Source of the DNA: CAYWRZ01 sp964460845
GTDB lineage: Bacteria; Bacteroidota; Bacteroidia; Flavobacteriales_D; UBA2798
Direction of reading: 5' to 3'
Length of the DNA: 64,000 nucleotides
Assembly (NCBI GenBank): GCA_964460845.1
Contig: CAYWRZ010000001.1
Location: 345,561-409,560, forward strand
The translations under genes and the position numbers were made by a program. The number at the start of each line of letters is the position of its first letter. Positions within the stretch are counted from its first letter, which is position 1. The notes under the pieces were generated by a model. That model did no database searches. It saw only the letters and a list, made by a program, of their open reading frames with translations, and was not told the DNA's origin. Below are positions 8,838 through 16,886 of the stretch, piece after piece.

Positions 8838-9443
8838 TCATTTAAGTTCTGAAAGTATCAACTTTTTCTGTTTGAGCGTATTCCTCATTGCTTTGTCTCT
8901 AACTTCCGGGTCTTCACTGTTTATCAGGTCAAAATATTCAACCGGGACAACCTGCCACGATAAACCATATTTGTCTTTGCACCAACCACAAGAACTTTCT
9001 TGTCCTCCGTTTGCTGTCAATGCGTTCCAATAATAATCTACTTCTGCCTGGTCTTTGCAGTTGATAACAAAGGATACAGATTCATTAAACTTGAAGAAAG
9101 GTCCGGCTGCCAAAATATTAAATTCCATTTCATTAATTTCAATAATTGCAGTTTCAAAGTCTCCTCCGCCTGCTTCCGGTGGATTTTTATATTTGCGATG
9201 ATCTTTAAGCTTACCGTCCTTGAAAATAGAAAGATAATAATCTGCTACTGCTTTAGCATCTGTCGTTTCAACCCAAATTGAGGGTGTTATTTTTTGTGCA
9301 ATCCTATTTTTAGTCATTTGGCTGGTGTCTTTTGTCATTAAGGTTTGGCTGGTTGATTTGTCGTTGTTGCTGGACTGATTTGAATTTGAACAAGAAGTTG
9401 TCAAACCCATAACAATTGTTCCGAGAAGTAATAATTTATTCAT
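8838..9443 (-). CDS. Lipoprotein-anchored VOC/PhnB-like protein
   Basis: 201 residues. A lipoprotein signal (LTTSCSNSN, Cys18) and a Ser/Asn/Thr linker to about 50 precede a PhnB-type vicinal-oxygen-chelate fold. It shows the typical KITPSIWVETTDAKAVADYY start, FNILAAGPFF, a FKFNESVSFVI strand, the YWNALTANGG helix and the CGWCKDKYGLSWQVVP signature. PhnB-like proteins are normally cytoplasmic, so a membrane-anchored form is odd. The substrate is unknown. It is the last complete module of the cassette array. Confidence 0.8.
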   Translation of the reverse strand: MNKLLLLGTIVMGLTTSCSNSNQSSNNDKSTSQTLMTKDTSQMTKNRIAQKITPSIWVETTDAKAVADYYLSIFKDGKLKDHRKYKNPPEAGGGDFETAIIEINEMEFNILAAGPFFKFNESVSFVINCKDQAEVDYYWNALTANGGQESSCGWCKDKYGLSWQVVPVEYFDLINSEDPEVRDKAMRNTLKQKKLILSELK

Positions 9444-9454
9444 TTTTCTATTGT

Positions 9455-9596
9455 CGAGCTACGTTTGTTTATTCGTTAAAAGCTATCGGGGTTACACTGC
9501 CGGTTCCGAACTTATTTCGGAATCAGCCCGCTTGATCTATCTGCCGACAGGCAGGCGCAACCGCGAAGCAGCACCGAAGGCAAGCGCTTGTTACCA
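9455..9596 (-). repeat. attC-like element a
   Basis: It lies between the 199-aa and VOC genes. Minus strand: GGTAAC at the 9590 side, with the TAA stop of the upstream gene inside the box, and a degenerate CGTAGCTC box at the far end (one T short of GTTAGC). The centre shares about 70 bp with element d, including 'ccggttccgaactt' and the palindrome 'tgccgacaggca'. Confidence 0.5.
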
Positions 9597-10190
9597 GCCG
9601 TTTTTTCTTTCTACGTAATATTTGTATGGGTTTTCAGAATCGTATTCTCCGTTATGATAGATTAAAAATTCTGCGTGTTTGTCGTCAAGTTTAATTGTCT
9701 CAATTTTAGTAATTCCTAATAAACAAAGGTCCCCAATATGAAAAACTTGTTTGTCAAAAATTACGAACTTTGTCTGTGTGATATGAATAATTTCCCCGCA
9801 AGCTAAAAATCCACCTTTCGTAACAGATATTTTATTGGTTTCGTCAATTCTGCTTTCATATACAAGTTGTCCGAATATGAGTGTCAAAATACTCAAAACG
9901 ATTAAAGGTGTTAACAAAAATACTATCAATAATTTCTTTTTTGAGTTTTTGAATATGGTGAAATAAATAATTGTCGATATTAGAAATGTCCAGCTAATTA
10001 TCGAAAAGGTATAAAGCCCTTTCAGTATGTACCCATTAAATGCAAAAACTGTAAAGATCAAAAACAATATTGTCGAAGCAACTAATATTTTCTGAATTGC
10101 CTTTTCTGTTTTTGGAAATGTCGTTTGGGTCAGAAGTGGAATGCAATTCAGTCCAATTATAAGTCCTATGAATATTAATATTGCTGTCAT
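9591..10190 (-). CDS. Membrane protein with soluble C-terminus (cassette gene)
   Basis: 199 residues. Four hydrophobic helices fall within residues 1-115 (about 2-20, 35-58, 62-80 and 88-108), followed by a beta-rich soluble tail of about 80 residues (GGFLACGEIIHITQTKFVIFDKQ...). No recognised family. The TAA stop at 9591-9593 lies inside the terminal box of attC-like element a, a layout seen in integron cassettes. Function unknown. Confidence 0.65.
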   Translation of the reverse strand: MTAILIFIGLIIGLNCIPLLTQTTFPKTEKAIQKILVASTILFLIFTVFAFNGYILKGLYTFSIISWTFLISTIIYFTIFKNSKKKLLIVFLLTPLIVLSILTLIFGQLVYESRIDETNKISVTKGGFLACGEIIHITQTKFVIFDKQVFHIGDLCLLGITKIETIKLDDKHAEFLIYHNGEYDSENPYKYYVERKNGW

Positions 10191-10214
10191 TCGTGTGTGT
10201 CTGTCTAAAATGGC

Positions 10215-10322
10215 TGGTAACGAGCCGCGTATTGCCGAAGGTGGGGATATTTAGCCCCTCCGATAGCTATCGGAGTTCAATCGAAGCCGTTTAGCCCCGC
10301 TTTTGGCAATACCTTGTCAGCG
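10215..10322 (-). repeat. attC-like element b
   Basis: It lies between the methyltransferase at 10341 and the membrane protein at 9591. Complementary arms 'gtattgccgaaggtgggg' and 'ccccgcttttggcaatac' flank a centre with the palindrome 'ctccgatagctatcggag'. It is clearly homologous to element c. End boxes are TGGTAAC and GTCAGCG (plus strand), the latter degenerate. Confidence 0.55.
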
Positions 10323-10340
10323 GTAGGCTTTCCTGAATAT

Positions 10341-11057
10341 TCAATCATCTCTCTTAATGGCTCTAACACACATAAATGCAGGAAATTCATTTAATTCTTT
10401 AAAATGTTTTGGGTCTAACTGTTCAAATTCTGATGTTGGTTTAGGTTCAACTAATTTGTCAATGTAAAAACCGTTATCTGTCAATGGTGTAATACACTCG
10501 TTTAATGGTCTTCTAAAACTATTTACTTCAACAGGTTGTCCGAACGTGTTCCAAGTACATTTTACATTTTCAACTTCAAAATATTTCTTTGACTGGAAAT
10601 AATTGTATTCAAAAAATGGATGCTCAATTGAAATTACAAGTATTCCTTTACTTTTTAAAACTCTATTAAATTCTTTGATGGTAATTGTCCAGTCTTCAAT
10701 GTAATGAAGTGCTAATGCACAAAGTACTATGTCGCACGAACTATCTTCTATCATAGAAAAATTGACAGACAAATCGTGAACAAAAAATTCTCCTTTGTCA
10801 TTGTTCCTAATAATAGCTAATTCAATCATTTTAGGACTTATGTCAAATCCTTTAACAATAGCCCCCTTATCAATTAAAATTTCAGCATATTTCCCCGGAC
10901 CACAAGCTGCGTCAAGAATAGTTTTTCCATTCACATCTGGCAGCAATTGAAGTGTGTTGGGCCTGTCATAATAGGCATTGTGTGGTTTGTGGTCAATAAG
11001 TTCATTATACTTTTCAGCCATTATTTCATAAGCGGAAATTATTTTCTGTTTACTCAT
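10341..11057 (-). CDS. Class I SAM-dependent methyltransferase (cassette gene)
   Basis: 238 residues with a typical class I fold: motif I ILDAACGPGKYAEIL (about 47-61), an acidic GFDISPKM strand end for SAM ribose binding, and an IVLCALALHYIEDW post-II region. The closest recognisable type is the Methyltransf_11/25 small-molecule group; the substrate is unknown. It begins 24 bp after the second methyltransferase and probably shares a transcript with it and the Crp-like gene. Confidence 0.85.
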   Translation of the reverse strand: MSKQKIISAYEIMAEKYNELIDHKPHNAYYDRPNTLQLLPDVNGKTILDAACGPGKYAEILIDKGAIVKGFDISPKMIELAIIRNNDKGEFFVHDLSVNFSMIEDSSCDIVLCALALHYIEDWTITIKEFNRVLKSKGILVISIEHPFFEYNYFQSKKYFEVENVKCTWNTFGQPVEVNSFRRPLNECITPLTDNGFYIDKLVEPKPTSEFEQLDPKHFKELNEFPAFMCVRAIKRDD

Positions 11058-11081
11058 TTTGTTTATTGTTGTGGTGTCGTT

Positions 11082-11693
11082 TTAAGCTGTTGTCAATACT
11101 ATTAACTGCACTCGCCCCTGATATAATTTTGTATGCGATTGAATTGTAAAATTAATGCTTTCTATTTCATCATAAAATCCGTTTTTAAGCACTTCCATTG
11201 TATGTTTATTTTCCCAAAGTCCTACAAGTTTTGGAAACAACGTTTTCATAATTCCTTTCTCGGGAATTGCAAAATCGCAGATTGCAATTTTCCCGTTTTC
11301 GTGGAGCGAATTTTTTGCGGATTTCAAAATCGTTTTTCTGTCGTCGGCACTCAATTCGTGCAACACAAAAAACAAAACTACATTATCGTATTTCCTGTTG
11401 TCTTTGTATTGAAGTATGTCCGATTGAACAAATTTCCCTTGTGGCACTCTTGCTTTTGCTCTTGCCAACATTCCTGCTGATTGGTCTATTGATGTAACAA
11501 TCGCTTGTTTAGCCACAAGTTTTTTTGTGAGATAACCTGTGCCACAACCTAATTCCAAAATAGTTGAGTTTGGTTGAATGTTTATACGCGAAACAGCTTT
11601 TTCATAAAGTTTGTTTTTTGATGGCAACCAAACTAACGAGGCCAATAAGTCGTAACCGTAACCAATCCATTTATTTCCATATAAATTTGCCAT
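11082..11693 (-). CDS. Class I SAM-dependent methyltransferase, UbiE-like (cassette gene)
   Basis: 203 residues. Motif I is TILELGCGTGYLTKKL (about 43-58), followed by VTSIDQSAGMLARA for the second SAM loop and VVLFFVLHELS. Pattern and size resemble small UbiE/Methyltransf_25-type enzymes of unknown substrate. It lies between a Crp-like regulator (63 bp upstream) and a second methyltransferase (24 bp downstream) with no attC-like element in between, so the three appear to form one module. Confidence 0.85.
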   Translation of the reverse strand: MANLYGNKWIGYGYDLLASLVWLPSKNKLYEKAVSRINIQPNSTILELGCGTGYLTKKLVAKQAIVTSIDQSAGMLARAKARVPQGKFVQSDILQYKDNRKYDNVVLFFVLHELSADDRKTILKSAKNSLHENGKIAICDFAIPEKGIMKTLFPKLVGLWENKHTMEVLKNGFYDEIESINFTIQSHTKLYQGRVQLIVLTTA

Positions 11694-11756
11694 AAATTTT
11701 ATTCTAACTTTAGAACAAAGGTCAGCATATTTACAGCGCGAAACAGTGAACCCAGG

Positions 11757-12323
11757 TTAATAAATGCGTTTGCGTATTCTACTTAGTGCCTGTGGTGTAA
11801 TTCCGATATATGAAGCGATATATTTTAAGGGTATTTGCCTGATTAAATCGGGCTGTTCAGAGAATAGGTCTAAATATAATTGTTCGGGAGATTTGGAAAG
11901 TAAGGCCATTTCCCGTTTACTTTTTTCCTTAAAAAGCATTTCGGCGGCCTTTCTTCCTATTATTTGTCCGGTGCTTGTCTGCTCGTATATCGTTTGAAGT
12001 TCGTCATAATGAATTTTCCAAATTACCATATTTGTAATGGCTTGTACATTATATTCTGAAGGGGTTCTTGTCAAAAAGGAGGTGTATGAACTATAAATAG
12101 AGTTTTCAAAGTGAAAGTCAAATGTTATTTCCTTTTCTTCCTTGTCCACCCAAGCCCGTAAAATTCCCTTTTCAATAAAATAGAGGTAGTTTTCTGTCTG
12201 ACCTTTCAACACGATGATTTCGTTCTTAGTTAAATCTTCTCTGTGAAATTTGGGTTCAACGATTTCCCATTCACTTTGTGTCAATGGATGAATGGCTGAT
12301 AATATTTCTTTTAACGTATTCAC
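11757..12323 (-). CDS. Crp/Fnr-family regulator (cassette gene)
   Basis: 188 residues. An N-terminal cyclic-nucleotide-binding-type beta barrel (about 20-115, with ENYLYFIEKGILRAW) is followed by a long helix and a short C-terminal HTH (IPLKYIASYIGITPQALSRIRKRI). This short Crp form is common in Bacteroidota. The strict cAMP-binding motif (RxSxxGEL) is not seen, so the ligand is unclear. It stands first in a three-gene module with two methyltransferases and may control them. Confidence 0.85.
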   Translation of the reverse strand: MNTLKEILSAIHPLTQSEWEIVEPKFHREDLTKNEIIVLKGQTENYLYFIEKGILRAWVDKEEKEITFDFHFENSIYSSYTSFLTRTPSEYNVQAITNMVIWKIHYDELQTIYEQTSTGQIIGRKAAEMLFKEKSKREMALLSKSPEQLYLDLFSEQPDLIRQIPLKYIASYIGITPQALSRIRKRIY

Positions 12324-12374
12324 TCTTTTTTGTTAATCCTGTCGTTAGGTGTGGTACTGCCGTCATTGCCTGAC

Positions 12375-12480
12375 CGATAACATTTTGGAAATTGCCTAAG
12401 GCGGGGATTTTAGCTCCCCGATAGCTATCGGGGTTCAATCGAAGCCGTTCAGCCGCGCTTTTGGCAATACCTTGTTAGTG
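12375..12480 (-). repeat. attC-like element c
   Basis: Arms 'attgcctaaggcgggg' and 'cgcgcttttggcaatac' are complementary with few mismatches. The centre holds the perfect palindrome 'ccccgatagctatcgggg'. Outer boxes on the plus strand are CGATAAC (12375-12381) and GTTAGTG (12474-12480). It shares most of its sequence with element b. Confidence 0.6.
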
Positions 12481-12493
12481 GTTCGGGCCTTTG

Positions 12494-12727
12494 TCATTCT
12501 GCTATCCATTCAATTTCCTTGTCAATTTTTGCGTTCCAATTTTTCAGTTTCTGTCTAAGTTTATCGATTGAGGCAGGAACTGTCAATATATAAAACTCAC
12601 TATAACTTTTATGTGGTTCTATTCTGTTGTTGTCAATTTTTATTTGGACTGCAGTATGTCCATTGTTTTCATAGCAAAAAACACGAAGCAAAATATAATA
12701 AGTCCATTTTTTTCGTTGTTCAAGCAT
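12494..12727 (-). CDS. Small protein coupled to barstar-like gene
   Basis: 77 residues, unrecognised. It is mixed alpha/beta in appearance (a TYYILLRVFCYE strand, then a C-terminal KLRQKLKNWNAKIDKEIEWI helix). Its ATG overlaps the TGA of the barstar-like gene (ATGA at 12725-12728), which supports it being a real, co-translated gene. It could be a second immunity-like protein or a partner of the barstar fold; there is no direct evidence for either. Confidence 0.55.
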   Translation of the reverse strand: MLEQRKKWTYYILLRVFCYENNGHTAVQIKIDNNRIEPHKSYSEFYILTVPASIDKLRQKLKNWNAKIDKEIEWIAE

Positions 12728-13125
12728 CAGTCTTGGGCTTCAAATTCTATGTGTTTGTGTTCTGATATGATTTCAATAATAATATCAAAAAGTGTTTGTC
12801 CATCATTGTCTGTTAGTTCTTTTAGTTTGTCCTTAAAGAATTGTTTATTTTCAATTTTCTTCTCAGTGATTTTTCGTTCATACCATTTCTTTGTTGCTTC
12901 AAGTCCTAATTCTGCTTTGCTTTTTGAAATATTTTTCCAAATCAATTTAATTGGTTCTTCGTATTCATAAACTCCAAACCCACCACGCAACAAGTCATTA
13001 AATGCGTCTAAATTATGTCCTGTATCCCAACCAAGGTCTTTTGTCAATACTCGGTCAATTTCGTCATAGAAACTTTCCAAGTCTGAAAAATTGTCCCCGT
13101 TTATTATGATTGTCTGTTTATCCAT
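12727..13125 (-). CDS. Barstar-family protein (cassette gene)
   Basis: 132 residues. The first 60 residues match the barstar pattern: INGDNFSDLESFYDEI, LGWDTGHNLDAFNDLLRGGFG and EEPIKLIWKN. Barstar binds and blocks barnase-type RNases, and wider family members act as immunity proteins to toxins with such nuclease domains. Residues 60-132 form an extra helical extension. No barnase-like ORF lies next to it, so it may protect against an external toxin or regulate an unlinked nuclease. It shares a module with the 77-aa gene. Confidence 0.8.
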   Translation of the reverse strand: MDKQTIIINGDNFSDLESFYDEIDRVLTKDLGWDTGHNLDAFNDLLRGGFGVYEYEEPIKLIWKNISKSKAELGLEATKKWYERKITEKKIENKQFFKDKLKELTDNDGQTLFDIIIEIISEHKHIEFEAQD

Positions 13126-13138
13126 TGTCGTCTTTTTA

Positions 13139-13318
13139 GCCTAACGGATAACGTTTTGCAGCTTTGCGTTGTGGCGGATTTCGGAGCACTGAACTTGGAT
13201 AGAAGCACAAAACTCCATCCCGAAGGTTTTCGGGGTTGCACCGCCGGTTCCGAACTTGTTTCGGAATCACCCCGCCTGACCTGTCTGCCGACAGGCAGGC
13301 GTAAAATCCGTGTTAGCT
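13139..13318 (-). repeat. attC-like element d
   Basis: Plus-strand GCCTAAC (13139-13145) and GTTAGCT (13312-13318) bound a 180-bp element; the minus strand reads AGCTAAC...GTTAGGC. The inner part carries 'cggatttcggagcac' (shared with e), 'ccggttccgaact' (shared with a) and the palindrome 'ctgccgacaggcag'. It lies between the DUF4272 gene and the barstar module. Confidence 0.6.
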
Positions 13319-13350
13319 GTAGTTTTTTATGTGTCTGTTGTTACTTCGTC

Positions 13351-13911
13351 CTATTCGTCAGCGTAATATGTCACCCAATTTATCGCATAGTGTCTTTCAA
13401 CTAAAACGCTTGAACTCAAATTTGCAGATATTGTCTGTTTGTTCAAGTCAGCGTTTCTTGTCGCCCAATGAAGCCGATATGTTAAGTCTAAAATATCGAG
13501 TATTTCTGTTGTCGGTCTATTATTAGCGGTTTCAATAAATTCTGTTGGGTCAGTAAGAAGTTTAGGATGTCGTGATACAATTTCAGTGATTTCAACTTGT
13601 TTTGTCGGCAATTCCAACTTGTCAACTTTGTTGATTGTCCAAAGTAAATTATCTTTTAAAAAGTCAATTACATTTTCTCTTTCGTCAGGAACTTCAGTAA
13701 CGTAAGCTAAGTAAACCAAAATTAAAATTCGTTCAGTTATTTCTTGTGCCGTCCTGATTTTAACTTCACTTCCTTCTTCTATCAACGGCAAATGATCAAT
13801 GTATGGAATGTTCAACGACCGCAACAGTTTTTCAGATTCCTTTTTTCGCTGCTCGGCAGTATTCGGGCTGTTGTCATTATTTTGTTTTCTAAAAATGTCA
13901 AGTATTCCCAT
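13351..13911 (-). CDS. DUF4272 family protein (cassette gene)
   Basis: 186 residues. The segment KLLRSLNIPYIDHLPLIEE...VKIRTAQEI, then YLAYV and the late DLTYRLHWATRN, fits the DUF4272 pattern as I remember it. The function of this family is unknown; no catalytic residues stand out. No signal peptide, so probably cytoplasmic. It is a single-gene module between elements d and e. Confidence 0.7.
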   Translation of the reverse strand: MGILDIFRKQNNDNSPNTAEQRKKESEKLLRSLNIPYIDHLPLIEEGSEVKIRTAQEITERILILVYLAYVTEVPDERENVIDFLKDNLLWTINKVDKLELPTKQVEITEIVSRHPKLLTDPTEFIETANNRPTTEILDILDLTYRLHWATRNADLNKQTISANLSSSVLVERHYAINWVTYYADE

Positions 13912-13937
13912 TGCCGCCGTGTTGTGTTAAAATTACT

Positions 13938-14068
13938 GCTAACGGTTTACGTGTTGCCGCAGTTAGCGATTTCGGAGCACTTCACCGTCAACCTGCACAA
14001 AAGTTCGATAGGAGCACTCAGCTTCAATTTTGCACATCACCGCCAATTGAGGCGACACGATGTTATGC
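13938..14068 (-). repeat. attC-like element e
   Basis: Minus strand: GCATAAC (14062-14068) at one end and CGTTAGC (13938-13944) at the other. The inner sequence includes 'gatttcggagcac' and 'gcacaaaagttcgataggagcac', shared in part with element d. It lies directly after the 875-aa gene, 15 bp beyond its stop. Confidence 0.55.
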
Positions 14069-14083
14069 ACTGGCGTTTTTGCT

Positions 14084-16711
14084 TTATAATTTTCTTGCAC
14101 GATTTATAAGTCCTGGGTCAGGATTGTTTTTTTGAAAAATGTGTTTTGCACGGCATTTTTGTGCTAATAGCTCTATAAGTCTTGACTCGTTCGGTTCAGT
14201 TGCTTTGTGATTTTTATTGAAATTTAATGTAATTAATACGTCAGATAAAAAGAATGAGTTTTTGTCAAGACTAACAATATAATCATCAACTATCTTATGC
14301 CAGTGGTTAGGTCTCTCAGCTATTAATAAAATCATGATTTCATGTTTAAGTAAAGTGTTCGTTTCACTTAATGCTTTATCGATGAGTAAAGGCCCCATTT
14401 TACTTGAAAATAAATCGTCTTTGAAAAATTTTACAACATTTGTAGGAACAGCTAATAAAACTGCAAGTCGTTTCTGAATTGGGTCATCAAAATTGAAATC
14501 ATCCTCATCTAATTCAAATTTTGCACCTTCAAACGCTACATTCCCCTTGTCTGCTAATAGAGGATGAAGAATGATTAAAAGCTTGTTAATCTCATTCCAT
14601 GCTTGAATAATCTTATCTAAAACTTCCTTTCTGAGATTAACATCGACAAAATCGCTATTTCTTAATGCTCGTGCAGTTGCAGTAATTTGCCTCATTAAAA
14701 TTAAAAAGGAGTAATCACGAAGAACTGAATTGATTATTTGATTGTAGGGTCTTATTTGGTTATAGTGCTTGTCAGCGTACTTGTCTTTGACTTCATCAGG
14801 TAAGCCAGAAGAAATTACATTTTCTTTAAGCTTTTCTTCTTCCTTTTCTAGTTGCGGAATATCTGGATTCCAAGTAATAGATTTGTACGGATTAATATTG
14901 TCAGGAATCTTTACTTTATCTCTTACAATTTTAAGTGTTTCGTCTAAGTCTGTATTCAATACCTTCAAAGCGTCACCTTTATTCCTGTCGATACCGGTAT
15001 AAAACTCTATGATTTCTGGATAGTCAATATATTTTTTGCCCTTATATACATCTTCGAGAAATTTTGGACTCATATTCATGCGATGTGCAATAAAGTAGAA
15101 TACCCAATATGCATTTCTAAAAAATAAATAATTTGTAGAAGATTTACTTAGGATGGAATTGTCTATGAGTAAACTAATAAGATAGTTGACATCCAAGTCA
15201 ATTAGGTTTGATTTACAGAATTCATTGATTTTACTTTTGAAGAAATCTTCTGTAAAATAAAAATCATTTTTGATAACTAATAATTCACATAAATACCCTA
15301 AAACAAATGTACAGTCTTTAACATCTGGCTTTTTACTGTGAAAAGTTGGTGTTTCATATTCTTCAAAAATCGAATTAAGGATAGTTTCAAGCAATTTTGT
15401 TCTATTTATTGGACTGTACTCTGTACCTATTTTATGGGATGCCCTTAAAATTGATATGCAATTTTTAGAAGTCCGATGCATATTCAATGTTTCCAAGTCC
15501 TTTGCTACTTTATCTAGCATAACATTGTAATCTTCTGCAATAGACTTGTTTTTAGAATAAACAGTAACAATTTTTCTCAATTCTGTTTGTGGTAATGGCA
15601 ATAAGTAAAGAGGAGTGAACTTTCTTTTGATTTCTACTTTGTCGTCTTCTTGTGATTTTAGAAAGAAATTATTGTCTAAGGTGTTTAAAATTATTAGTGG
15701 AATGTTCTTGAATTCTTCACAAGCATTTTTAATCATTTGCATTATTCCGTTTTCTTCAAGACAAACAGAGTCTAATAAAATGCAGTCTATTTTTTCAGAA
15801 TTTATAAAATAATAACTTTCTACTTCGCGTTTTATTTGATTTATGATTTTATGCTTTTTTGTCTTTTTCGAGTCTATATAGAAAAATATCTTCCCTTGTT
15901 TATAAGCTTCAAGTTTAATGAAATGTGCTAAAGATGTTAGTCCAAATTCGGAAGGTGCTTTAATTATAATATCATAGGGGGTTTTAATAATTGATTCGAT
16001 TTCAACCTTGTTCTCAAAGTTCTTATTTGGATTGTTTGGAATTTCTTTCTTTGAGCTAATTATTGGATCTATCCACACAGGTGTCTTTTCATTATATATT
16101 GTTAATGATTCTTCTAAATCATTTTCAAGATGCTTTACTATAATATCAATTTCCGATACTACTTTTTCGGCATTGGAGACTTGAGTGTTTTCCTTGACAA
16201 AGATCTCTAATTTTTGCTTTAGTTTTTGCTCAAATTTTTCAATTCCATTGTAGTCAACGTATAATCCTTCCAAAGAAATTCCTGATTTAAATGTTTTGAC
16301 TTTCTGGTATTGTTCAAAATCAAATTTGTCAGGGTCAACATTCTCTTTGCCAAAGAAAAAAATGATTCTAGGCAATCCATTTGGGTCAGTTATTTTTCTT
16401 TCAAGTGCGTCTTTAAATTCATGTTCGGTTCCGCTGCCAGCTTTTTTTGTTGGGTGTCCAAATCTATTTTTCATAATTCCAATAAATACATCATAGTTTG
16501 ATTTCTTAATGTATTCATCAATTATATCTTGCCCATTTCGACCGATGTCTGGTAATACATCATATTCCCACATGAATGTCTCAAGACCGATCCCAAAATG
16601 TTTTGCAAATCCTAAGCTTATTTCGTCAATTACTTTTATGCAATTCTCTCTTTCGGCACTACAATCGCCTGGTGAAGAAATGAAGCACTTGAATATTTTT
16701 CTATTTTCCAT
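14084..16711 (-). CDS. DUF4062 / STAND-like large protein, possible immune sensor
   Basis: 875 residues. The N-terminus (5-110) is a DUF4062 domain: CFISSPGDCSAERE, then an NYDVFIGIMKNRFGHPT core like other DUF4062 or TIR-related domains. The middle holds a nucleotide-binding-like region: a degenerate Walker A at 252-260 (PSEFGLTSL, Leu at the usual Lys position) and a Walker B-like ILLD at 311-314. The rest (about 400-875) is helical with no repeats I can name. DUF4062 or TIR plus STAND plus a helical sensor is a known layout in bacterial anti-phage and NLR-like proteins, so defence is a fair guess but not shown. The missing Walker A Lys may mean no ATP hydrolysis. It is unusually long for an integron cassette. 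Confidence 0.8.
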   Translation of the reverse strand: MENRKIFKCFISSPGDCSAERENCIKVIDEISLGFAKHFGIGLETFMWEYDVLPDIGRNGQDIIDEYIKKSNYDVFIGIMKNRFGHPTKKAGSGTEHEFKDALERKITDPNGLPRIIFFFGKENVDPDKFDFEQYQKVKTFKSGISLEGLYVDYNGIEKFEQKLKQKLEIFVKENTQVSNAEKVVSEIDIIVKHLENDLEESLTIYNEKTPVWIDPIISSKKEIPNNPNKNFENKVEIESIIKTPYDIIIKAPSEFGLTSLAHFIKLEAYKQGKIFFYIDSKKTKKHKIINQIKREVESYYFINSEKIDCILLDSVCLEENGIMQMIKNACEEFKNIPLIILNTLDNNFFLKSQEDDKVEIKRKFTPLYLLPLPQTELRKIVTVYSKNKSIAEDYNVMLDKVAKDLETLNMHRTSKNCISILRASHKIGTEYSPINRTKLLETILNSIFEEYETPTFHSKKPDVKDCTFVLGYLCELLVIKNDFYFTEDFFKSKINEFCKSNLIDLDVNYLISLLIDNSILSKSSTNYLFFRNAYWVFYFIAHRMNMSPKFLEDVYKGKKYIDYPEIIEFYTGIDRNKGDALKVLNTDLDETLKIVRDKVKIPDNINPYKSITWNPDIPQLEKEEEKLKENVISSGLPDEVKDKYADKHYNQIRPYNQIINSVLRDYSFLILMRQITATARALRNSDFVDVNLRKEVLDKIIQAWNEINKLLIILHPLLADKGNVAFEGAKFELDEDDFNFDDPIQKRLAVLLAVPTNVVKFFKDDLFSSKMGPLLIDKALSETNTLLKHEIMILLIAERPNHWHKIVDDYIVSLDKNSFFLSDVLITLNFNKNHKATEPNESRLIELLAQKCRAKHIFQKNNPDPGLINRARKL

Positions 16712-16754
16712 TTTGTTTGAATTAATGTGCTATTCGGTCGTCCTCAACGCTTGT

Positions 16755-16886
16755 GCCTAACGTGCCGCGTATTGGCGATGGACGGGGTTTTTAGCACTAA
16801 CGCTGACACGAAGCACAAATGTTGAATTTTGCACTTCCGTTGATACGAAGCCGTTCGCCCCGCCTATTCCCAATACGATGTTAGTG
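16755..16886 (-). repeat. attC-like element f
   Basis: This is the clearest of the set. On the minus strand CACTAAC (16880-16886) and GTTAGGC (16755-16761, a perfect GTTRRRY box) bound complementary arms 'gtattggcgatggacgggg' and 'ccccgcctattcccaatac'. The TAA stop of the 297-aa gene lies inside the first box. Confidence 0.65.
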
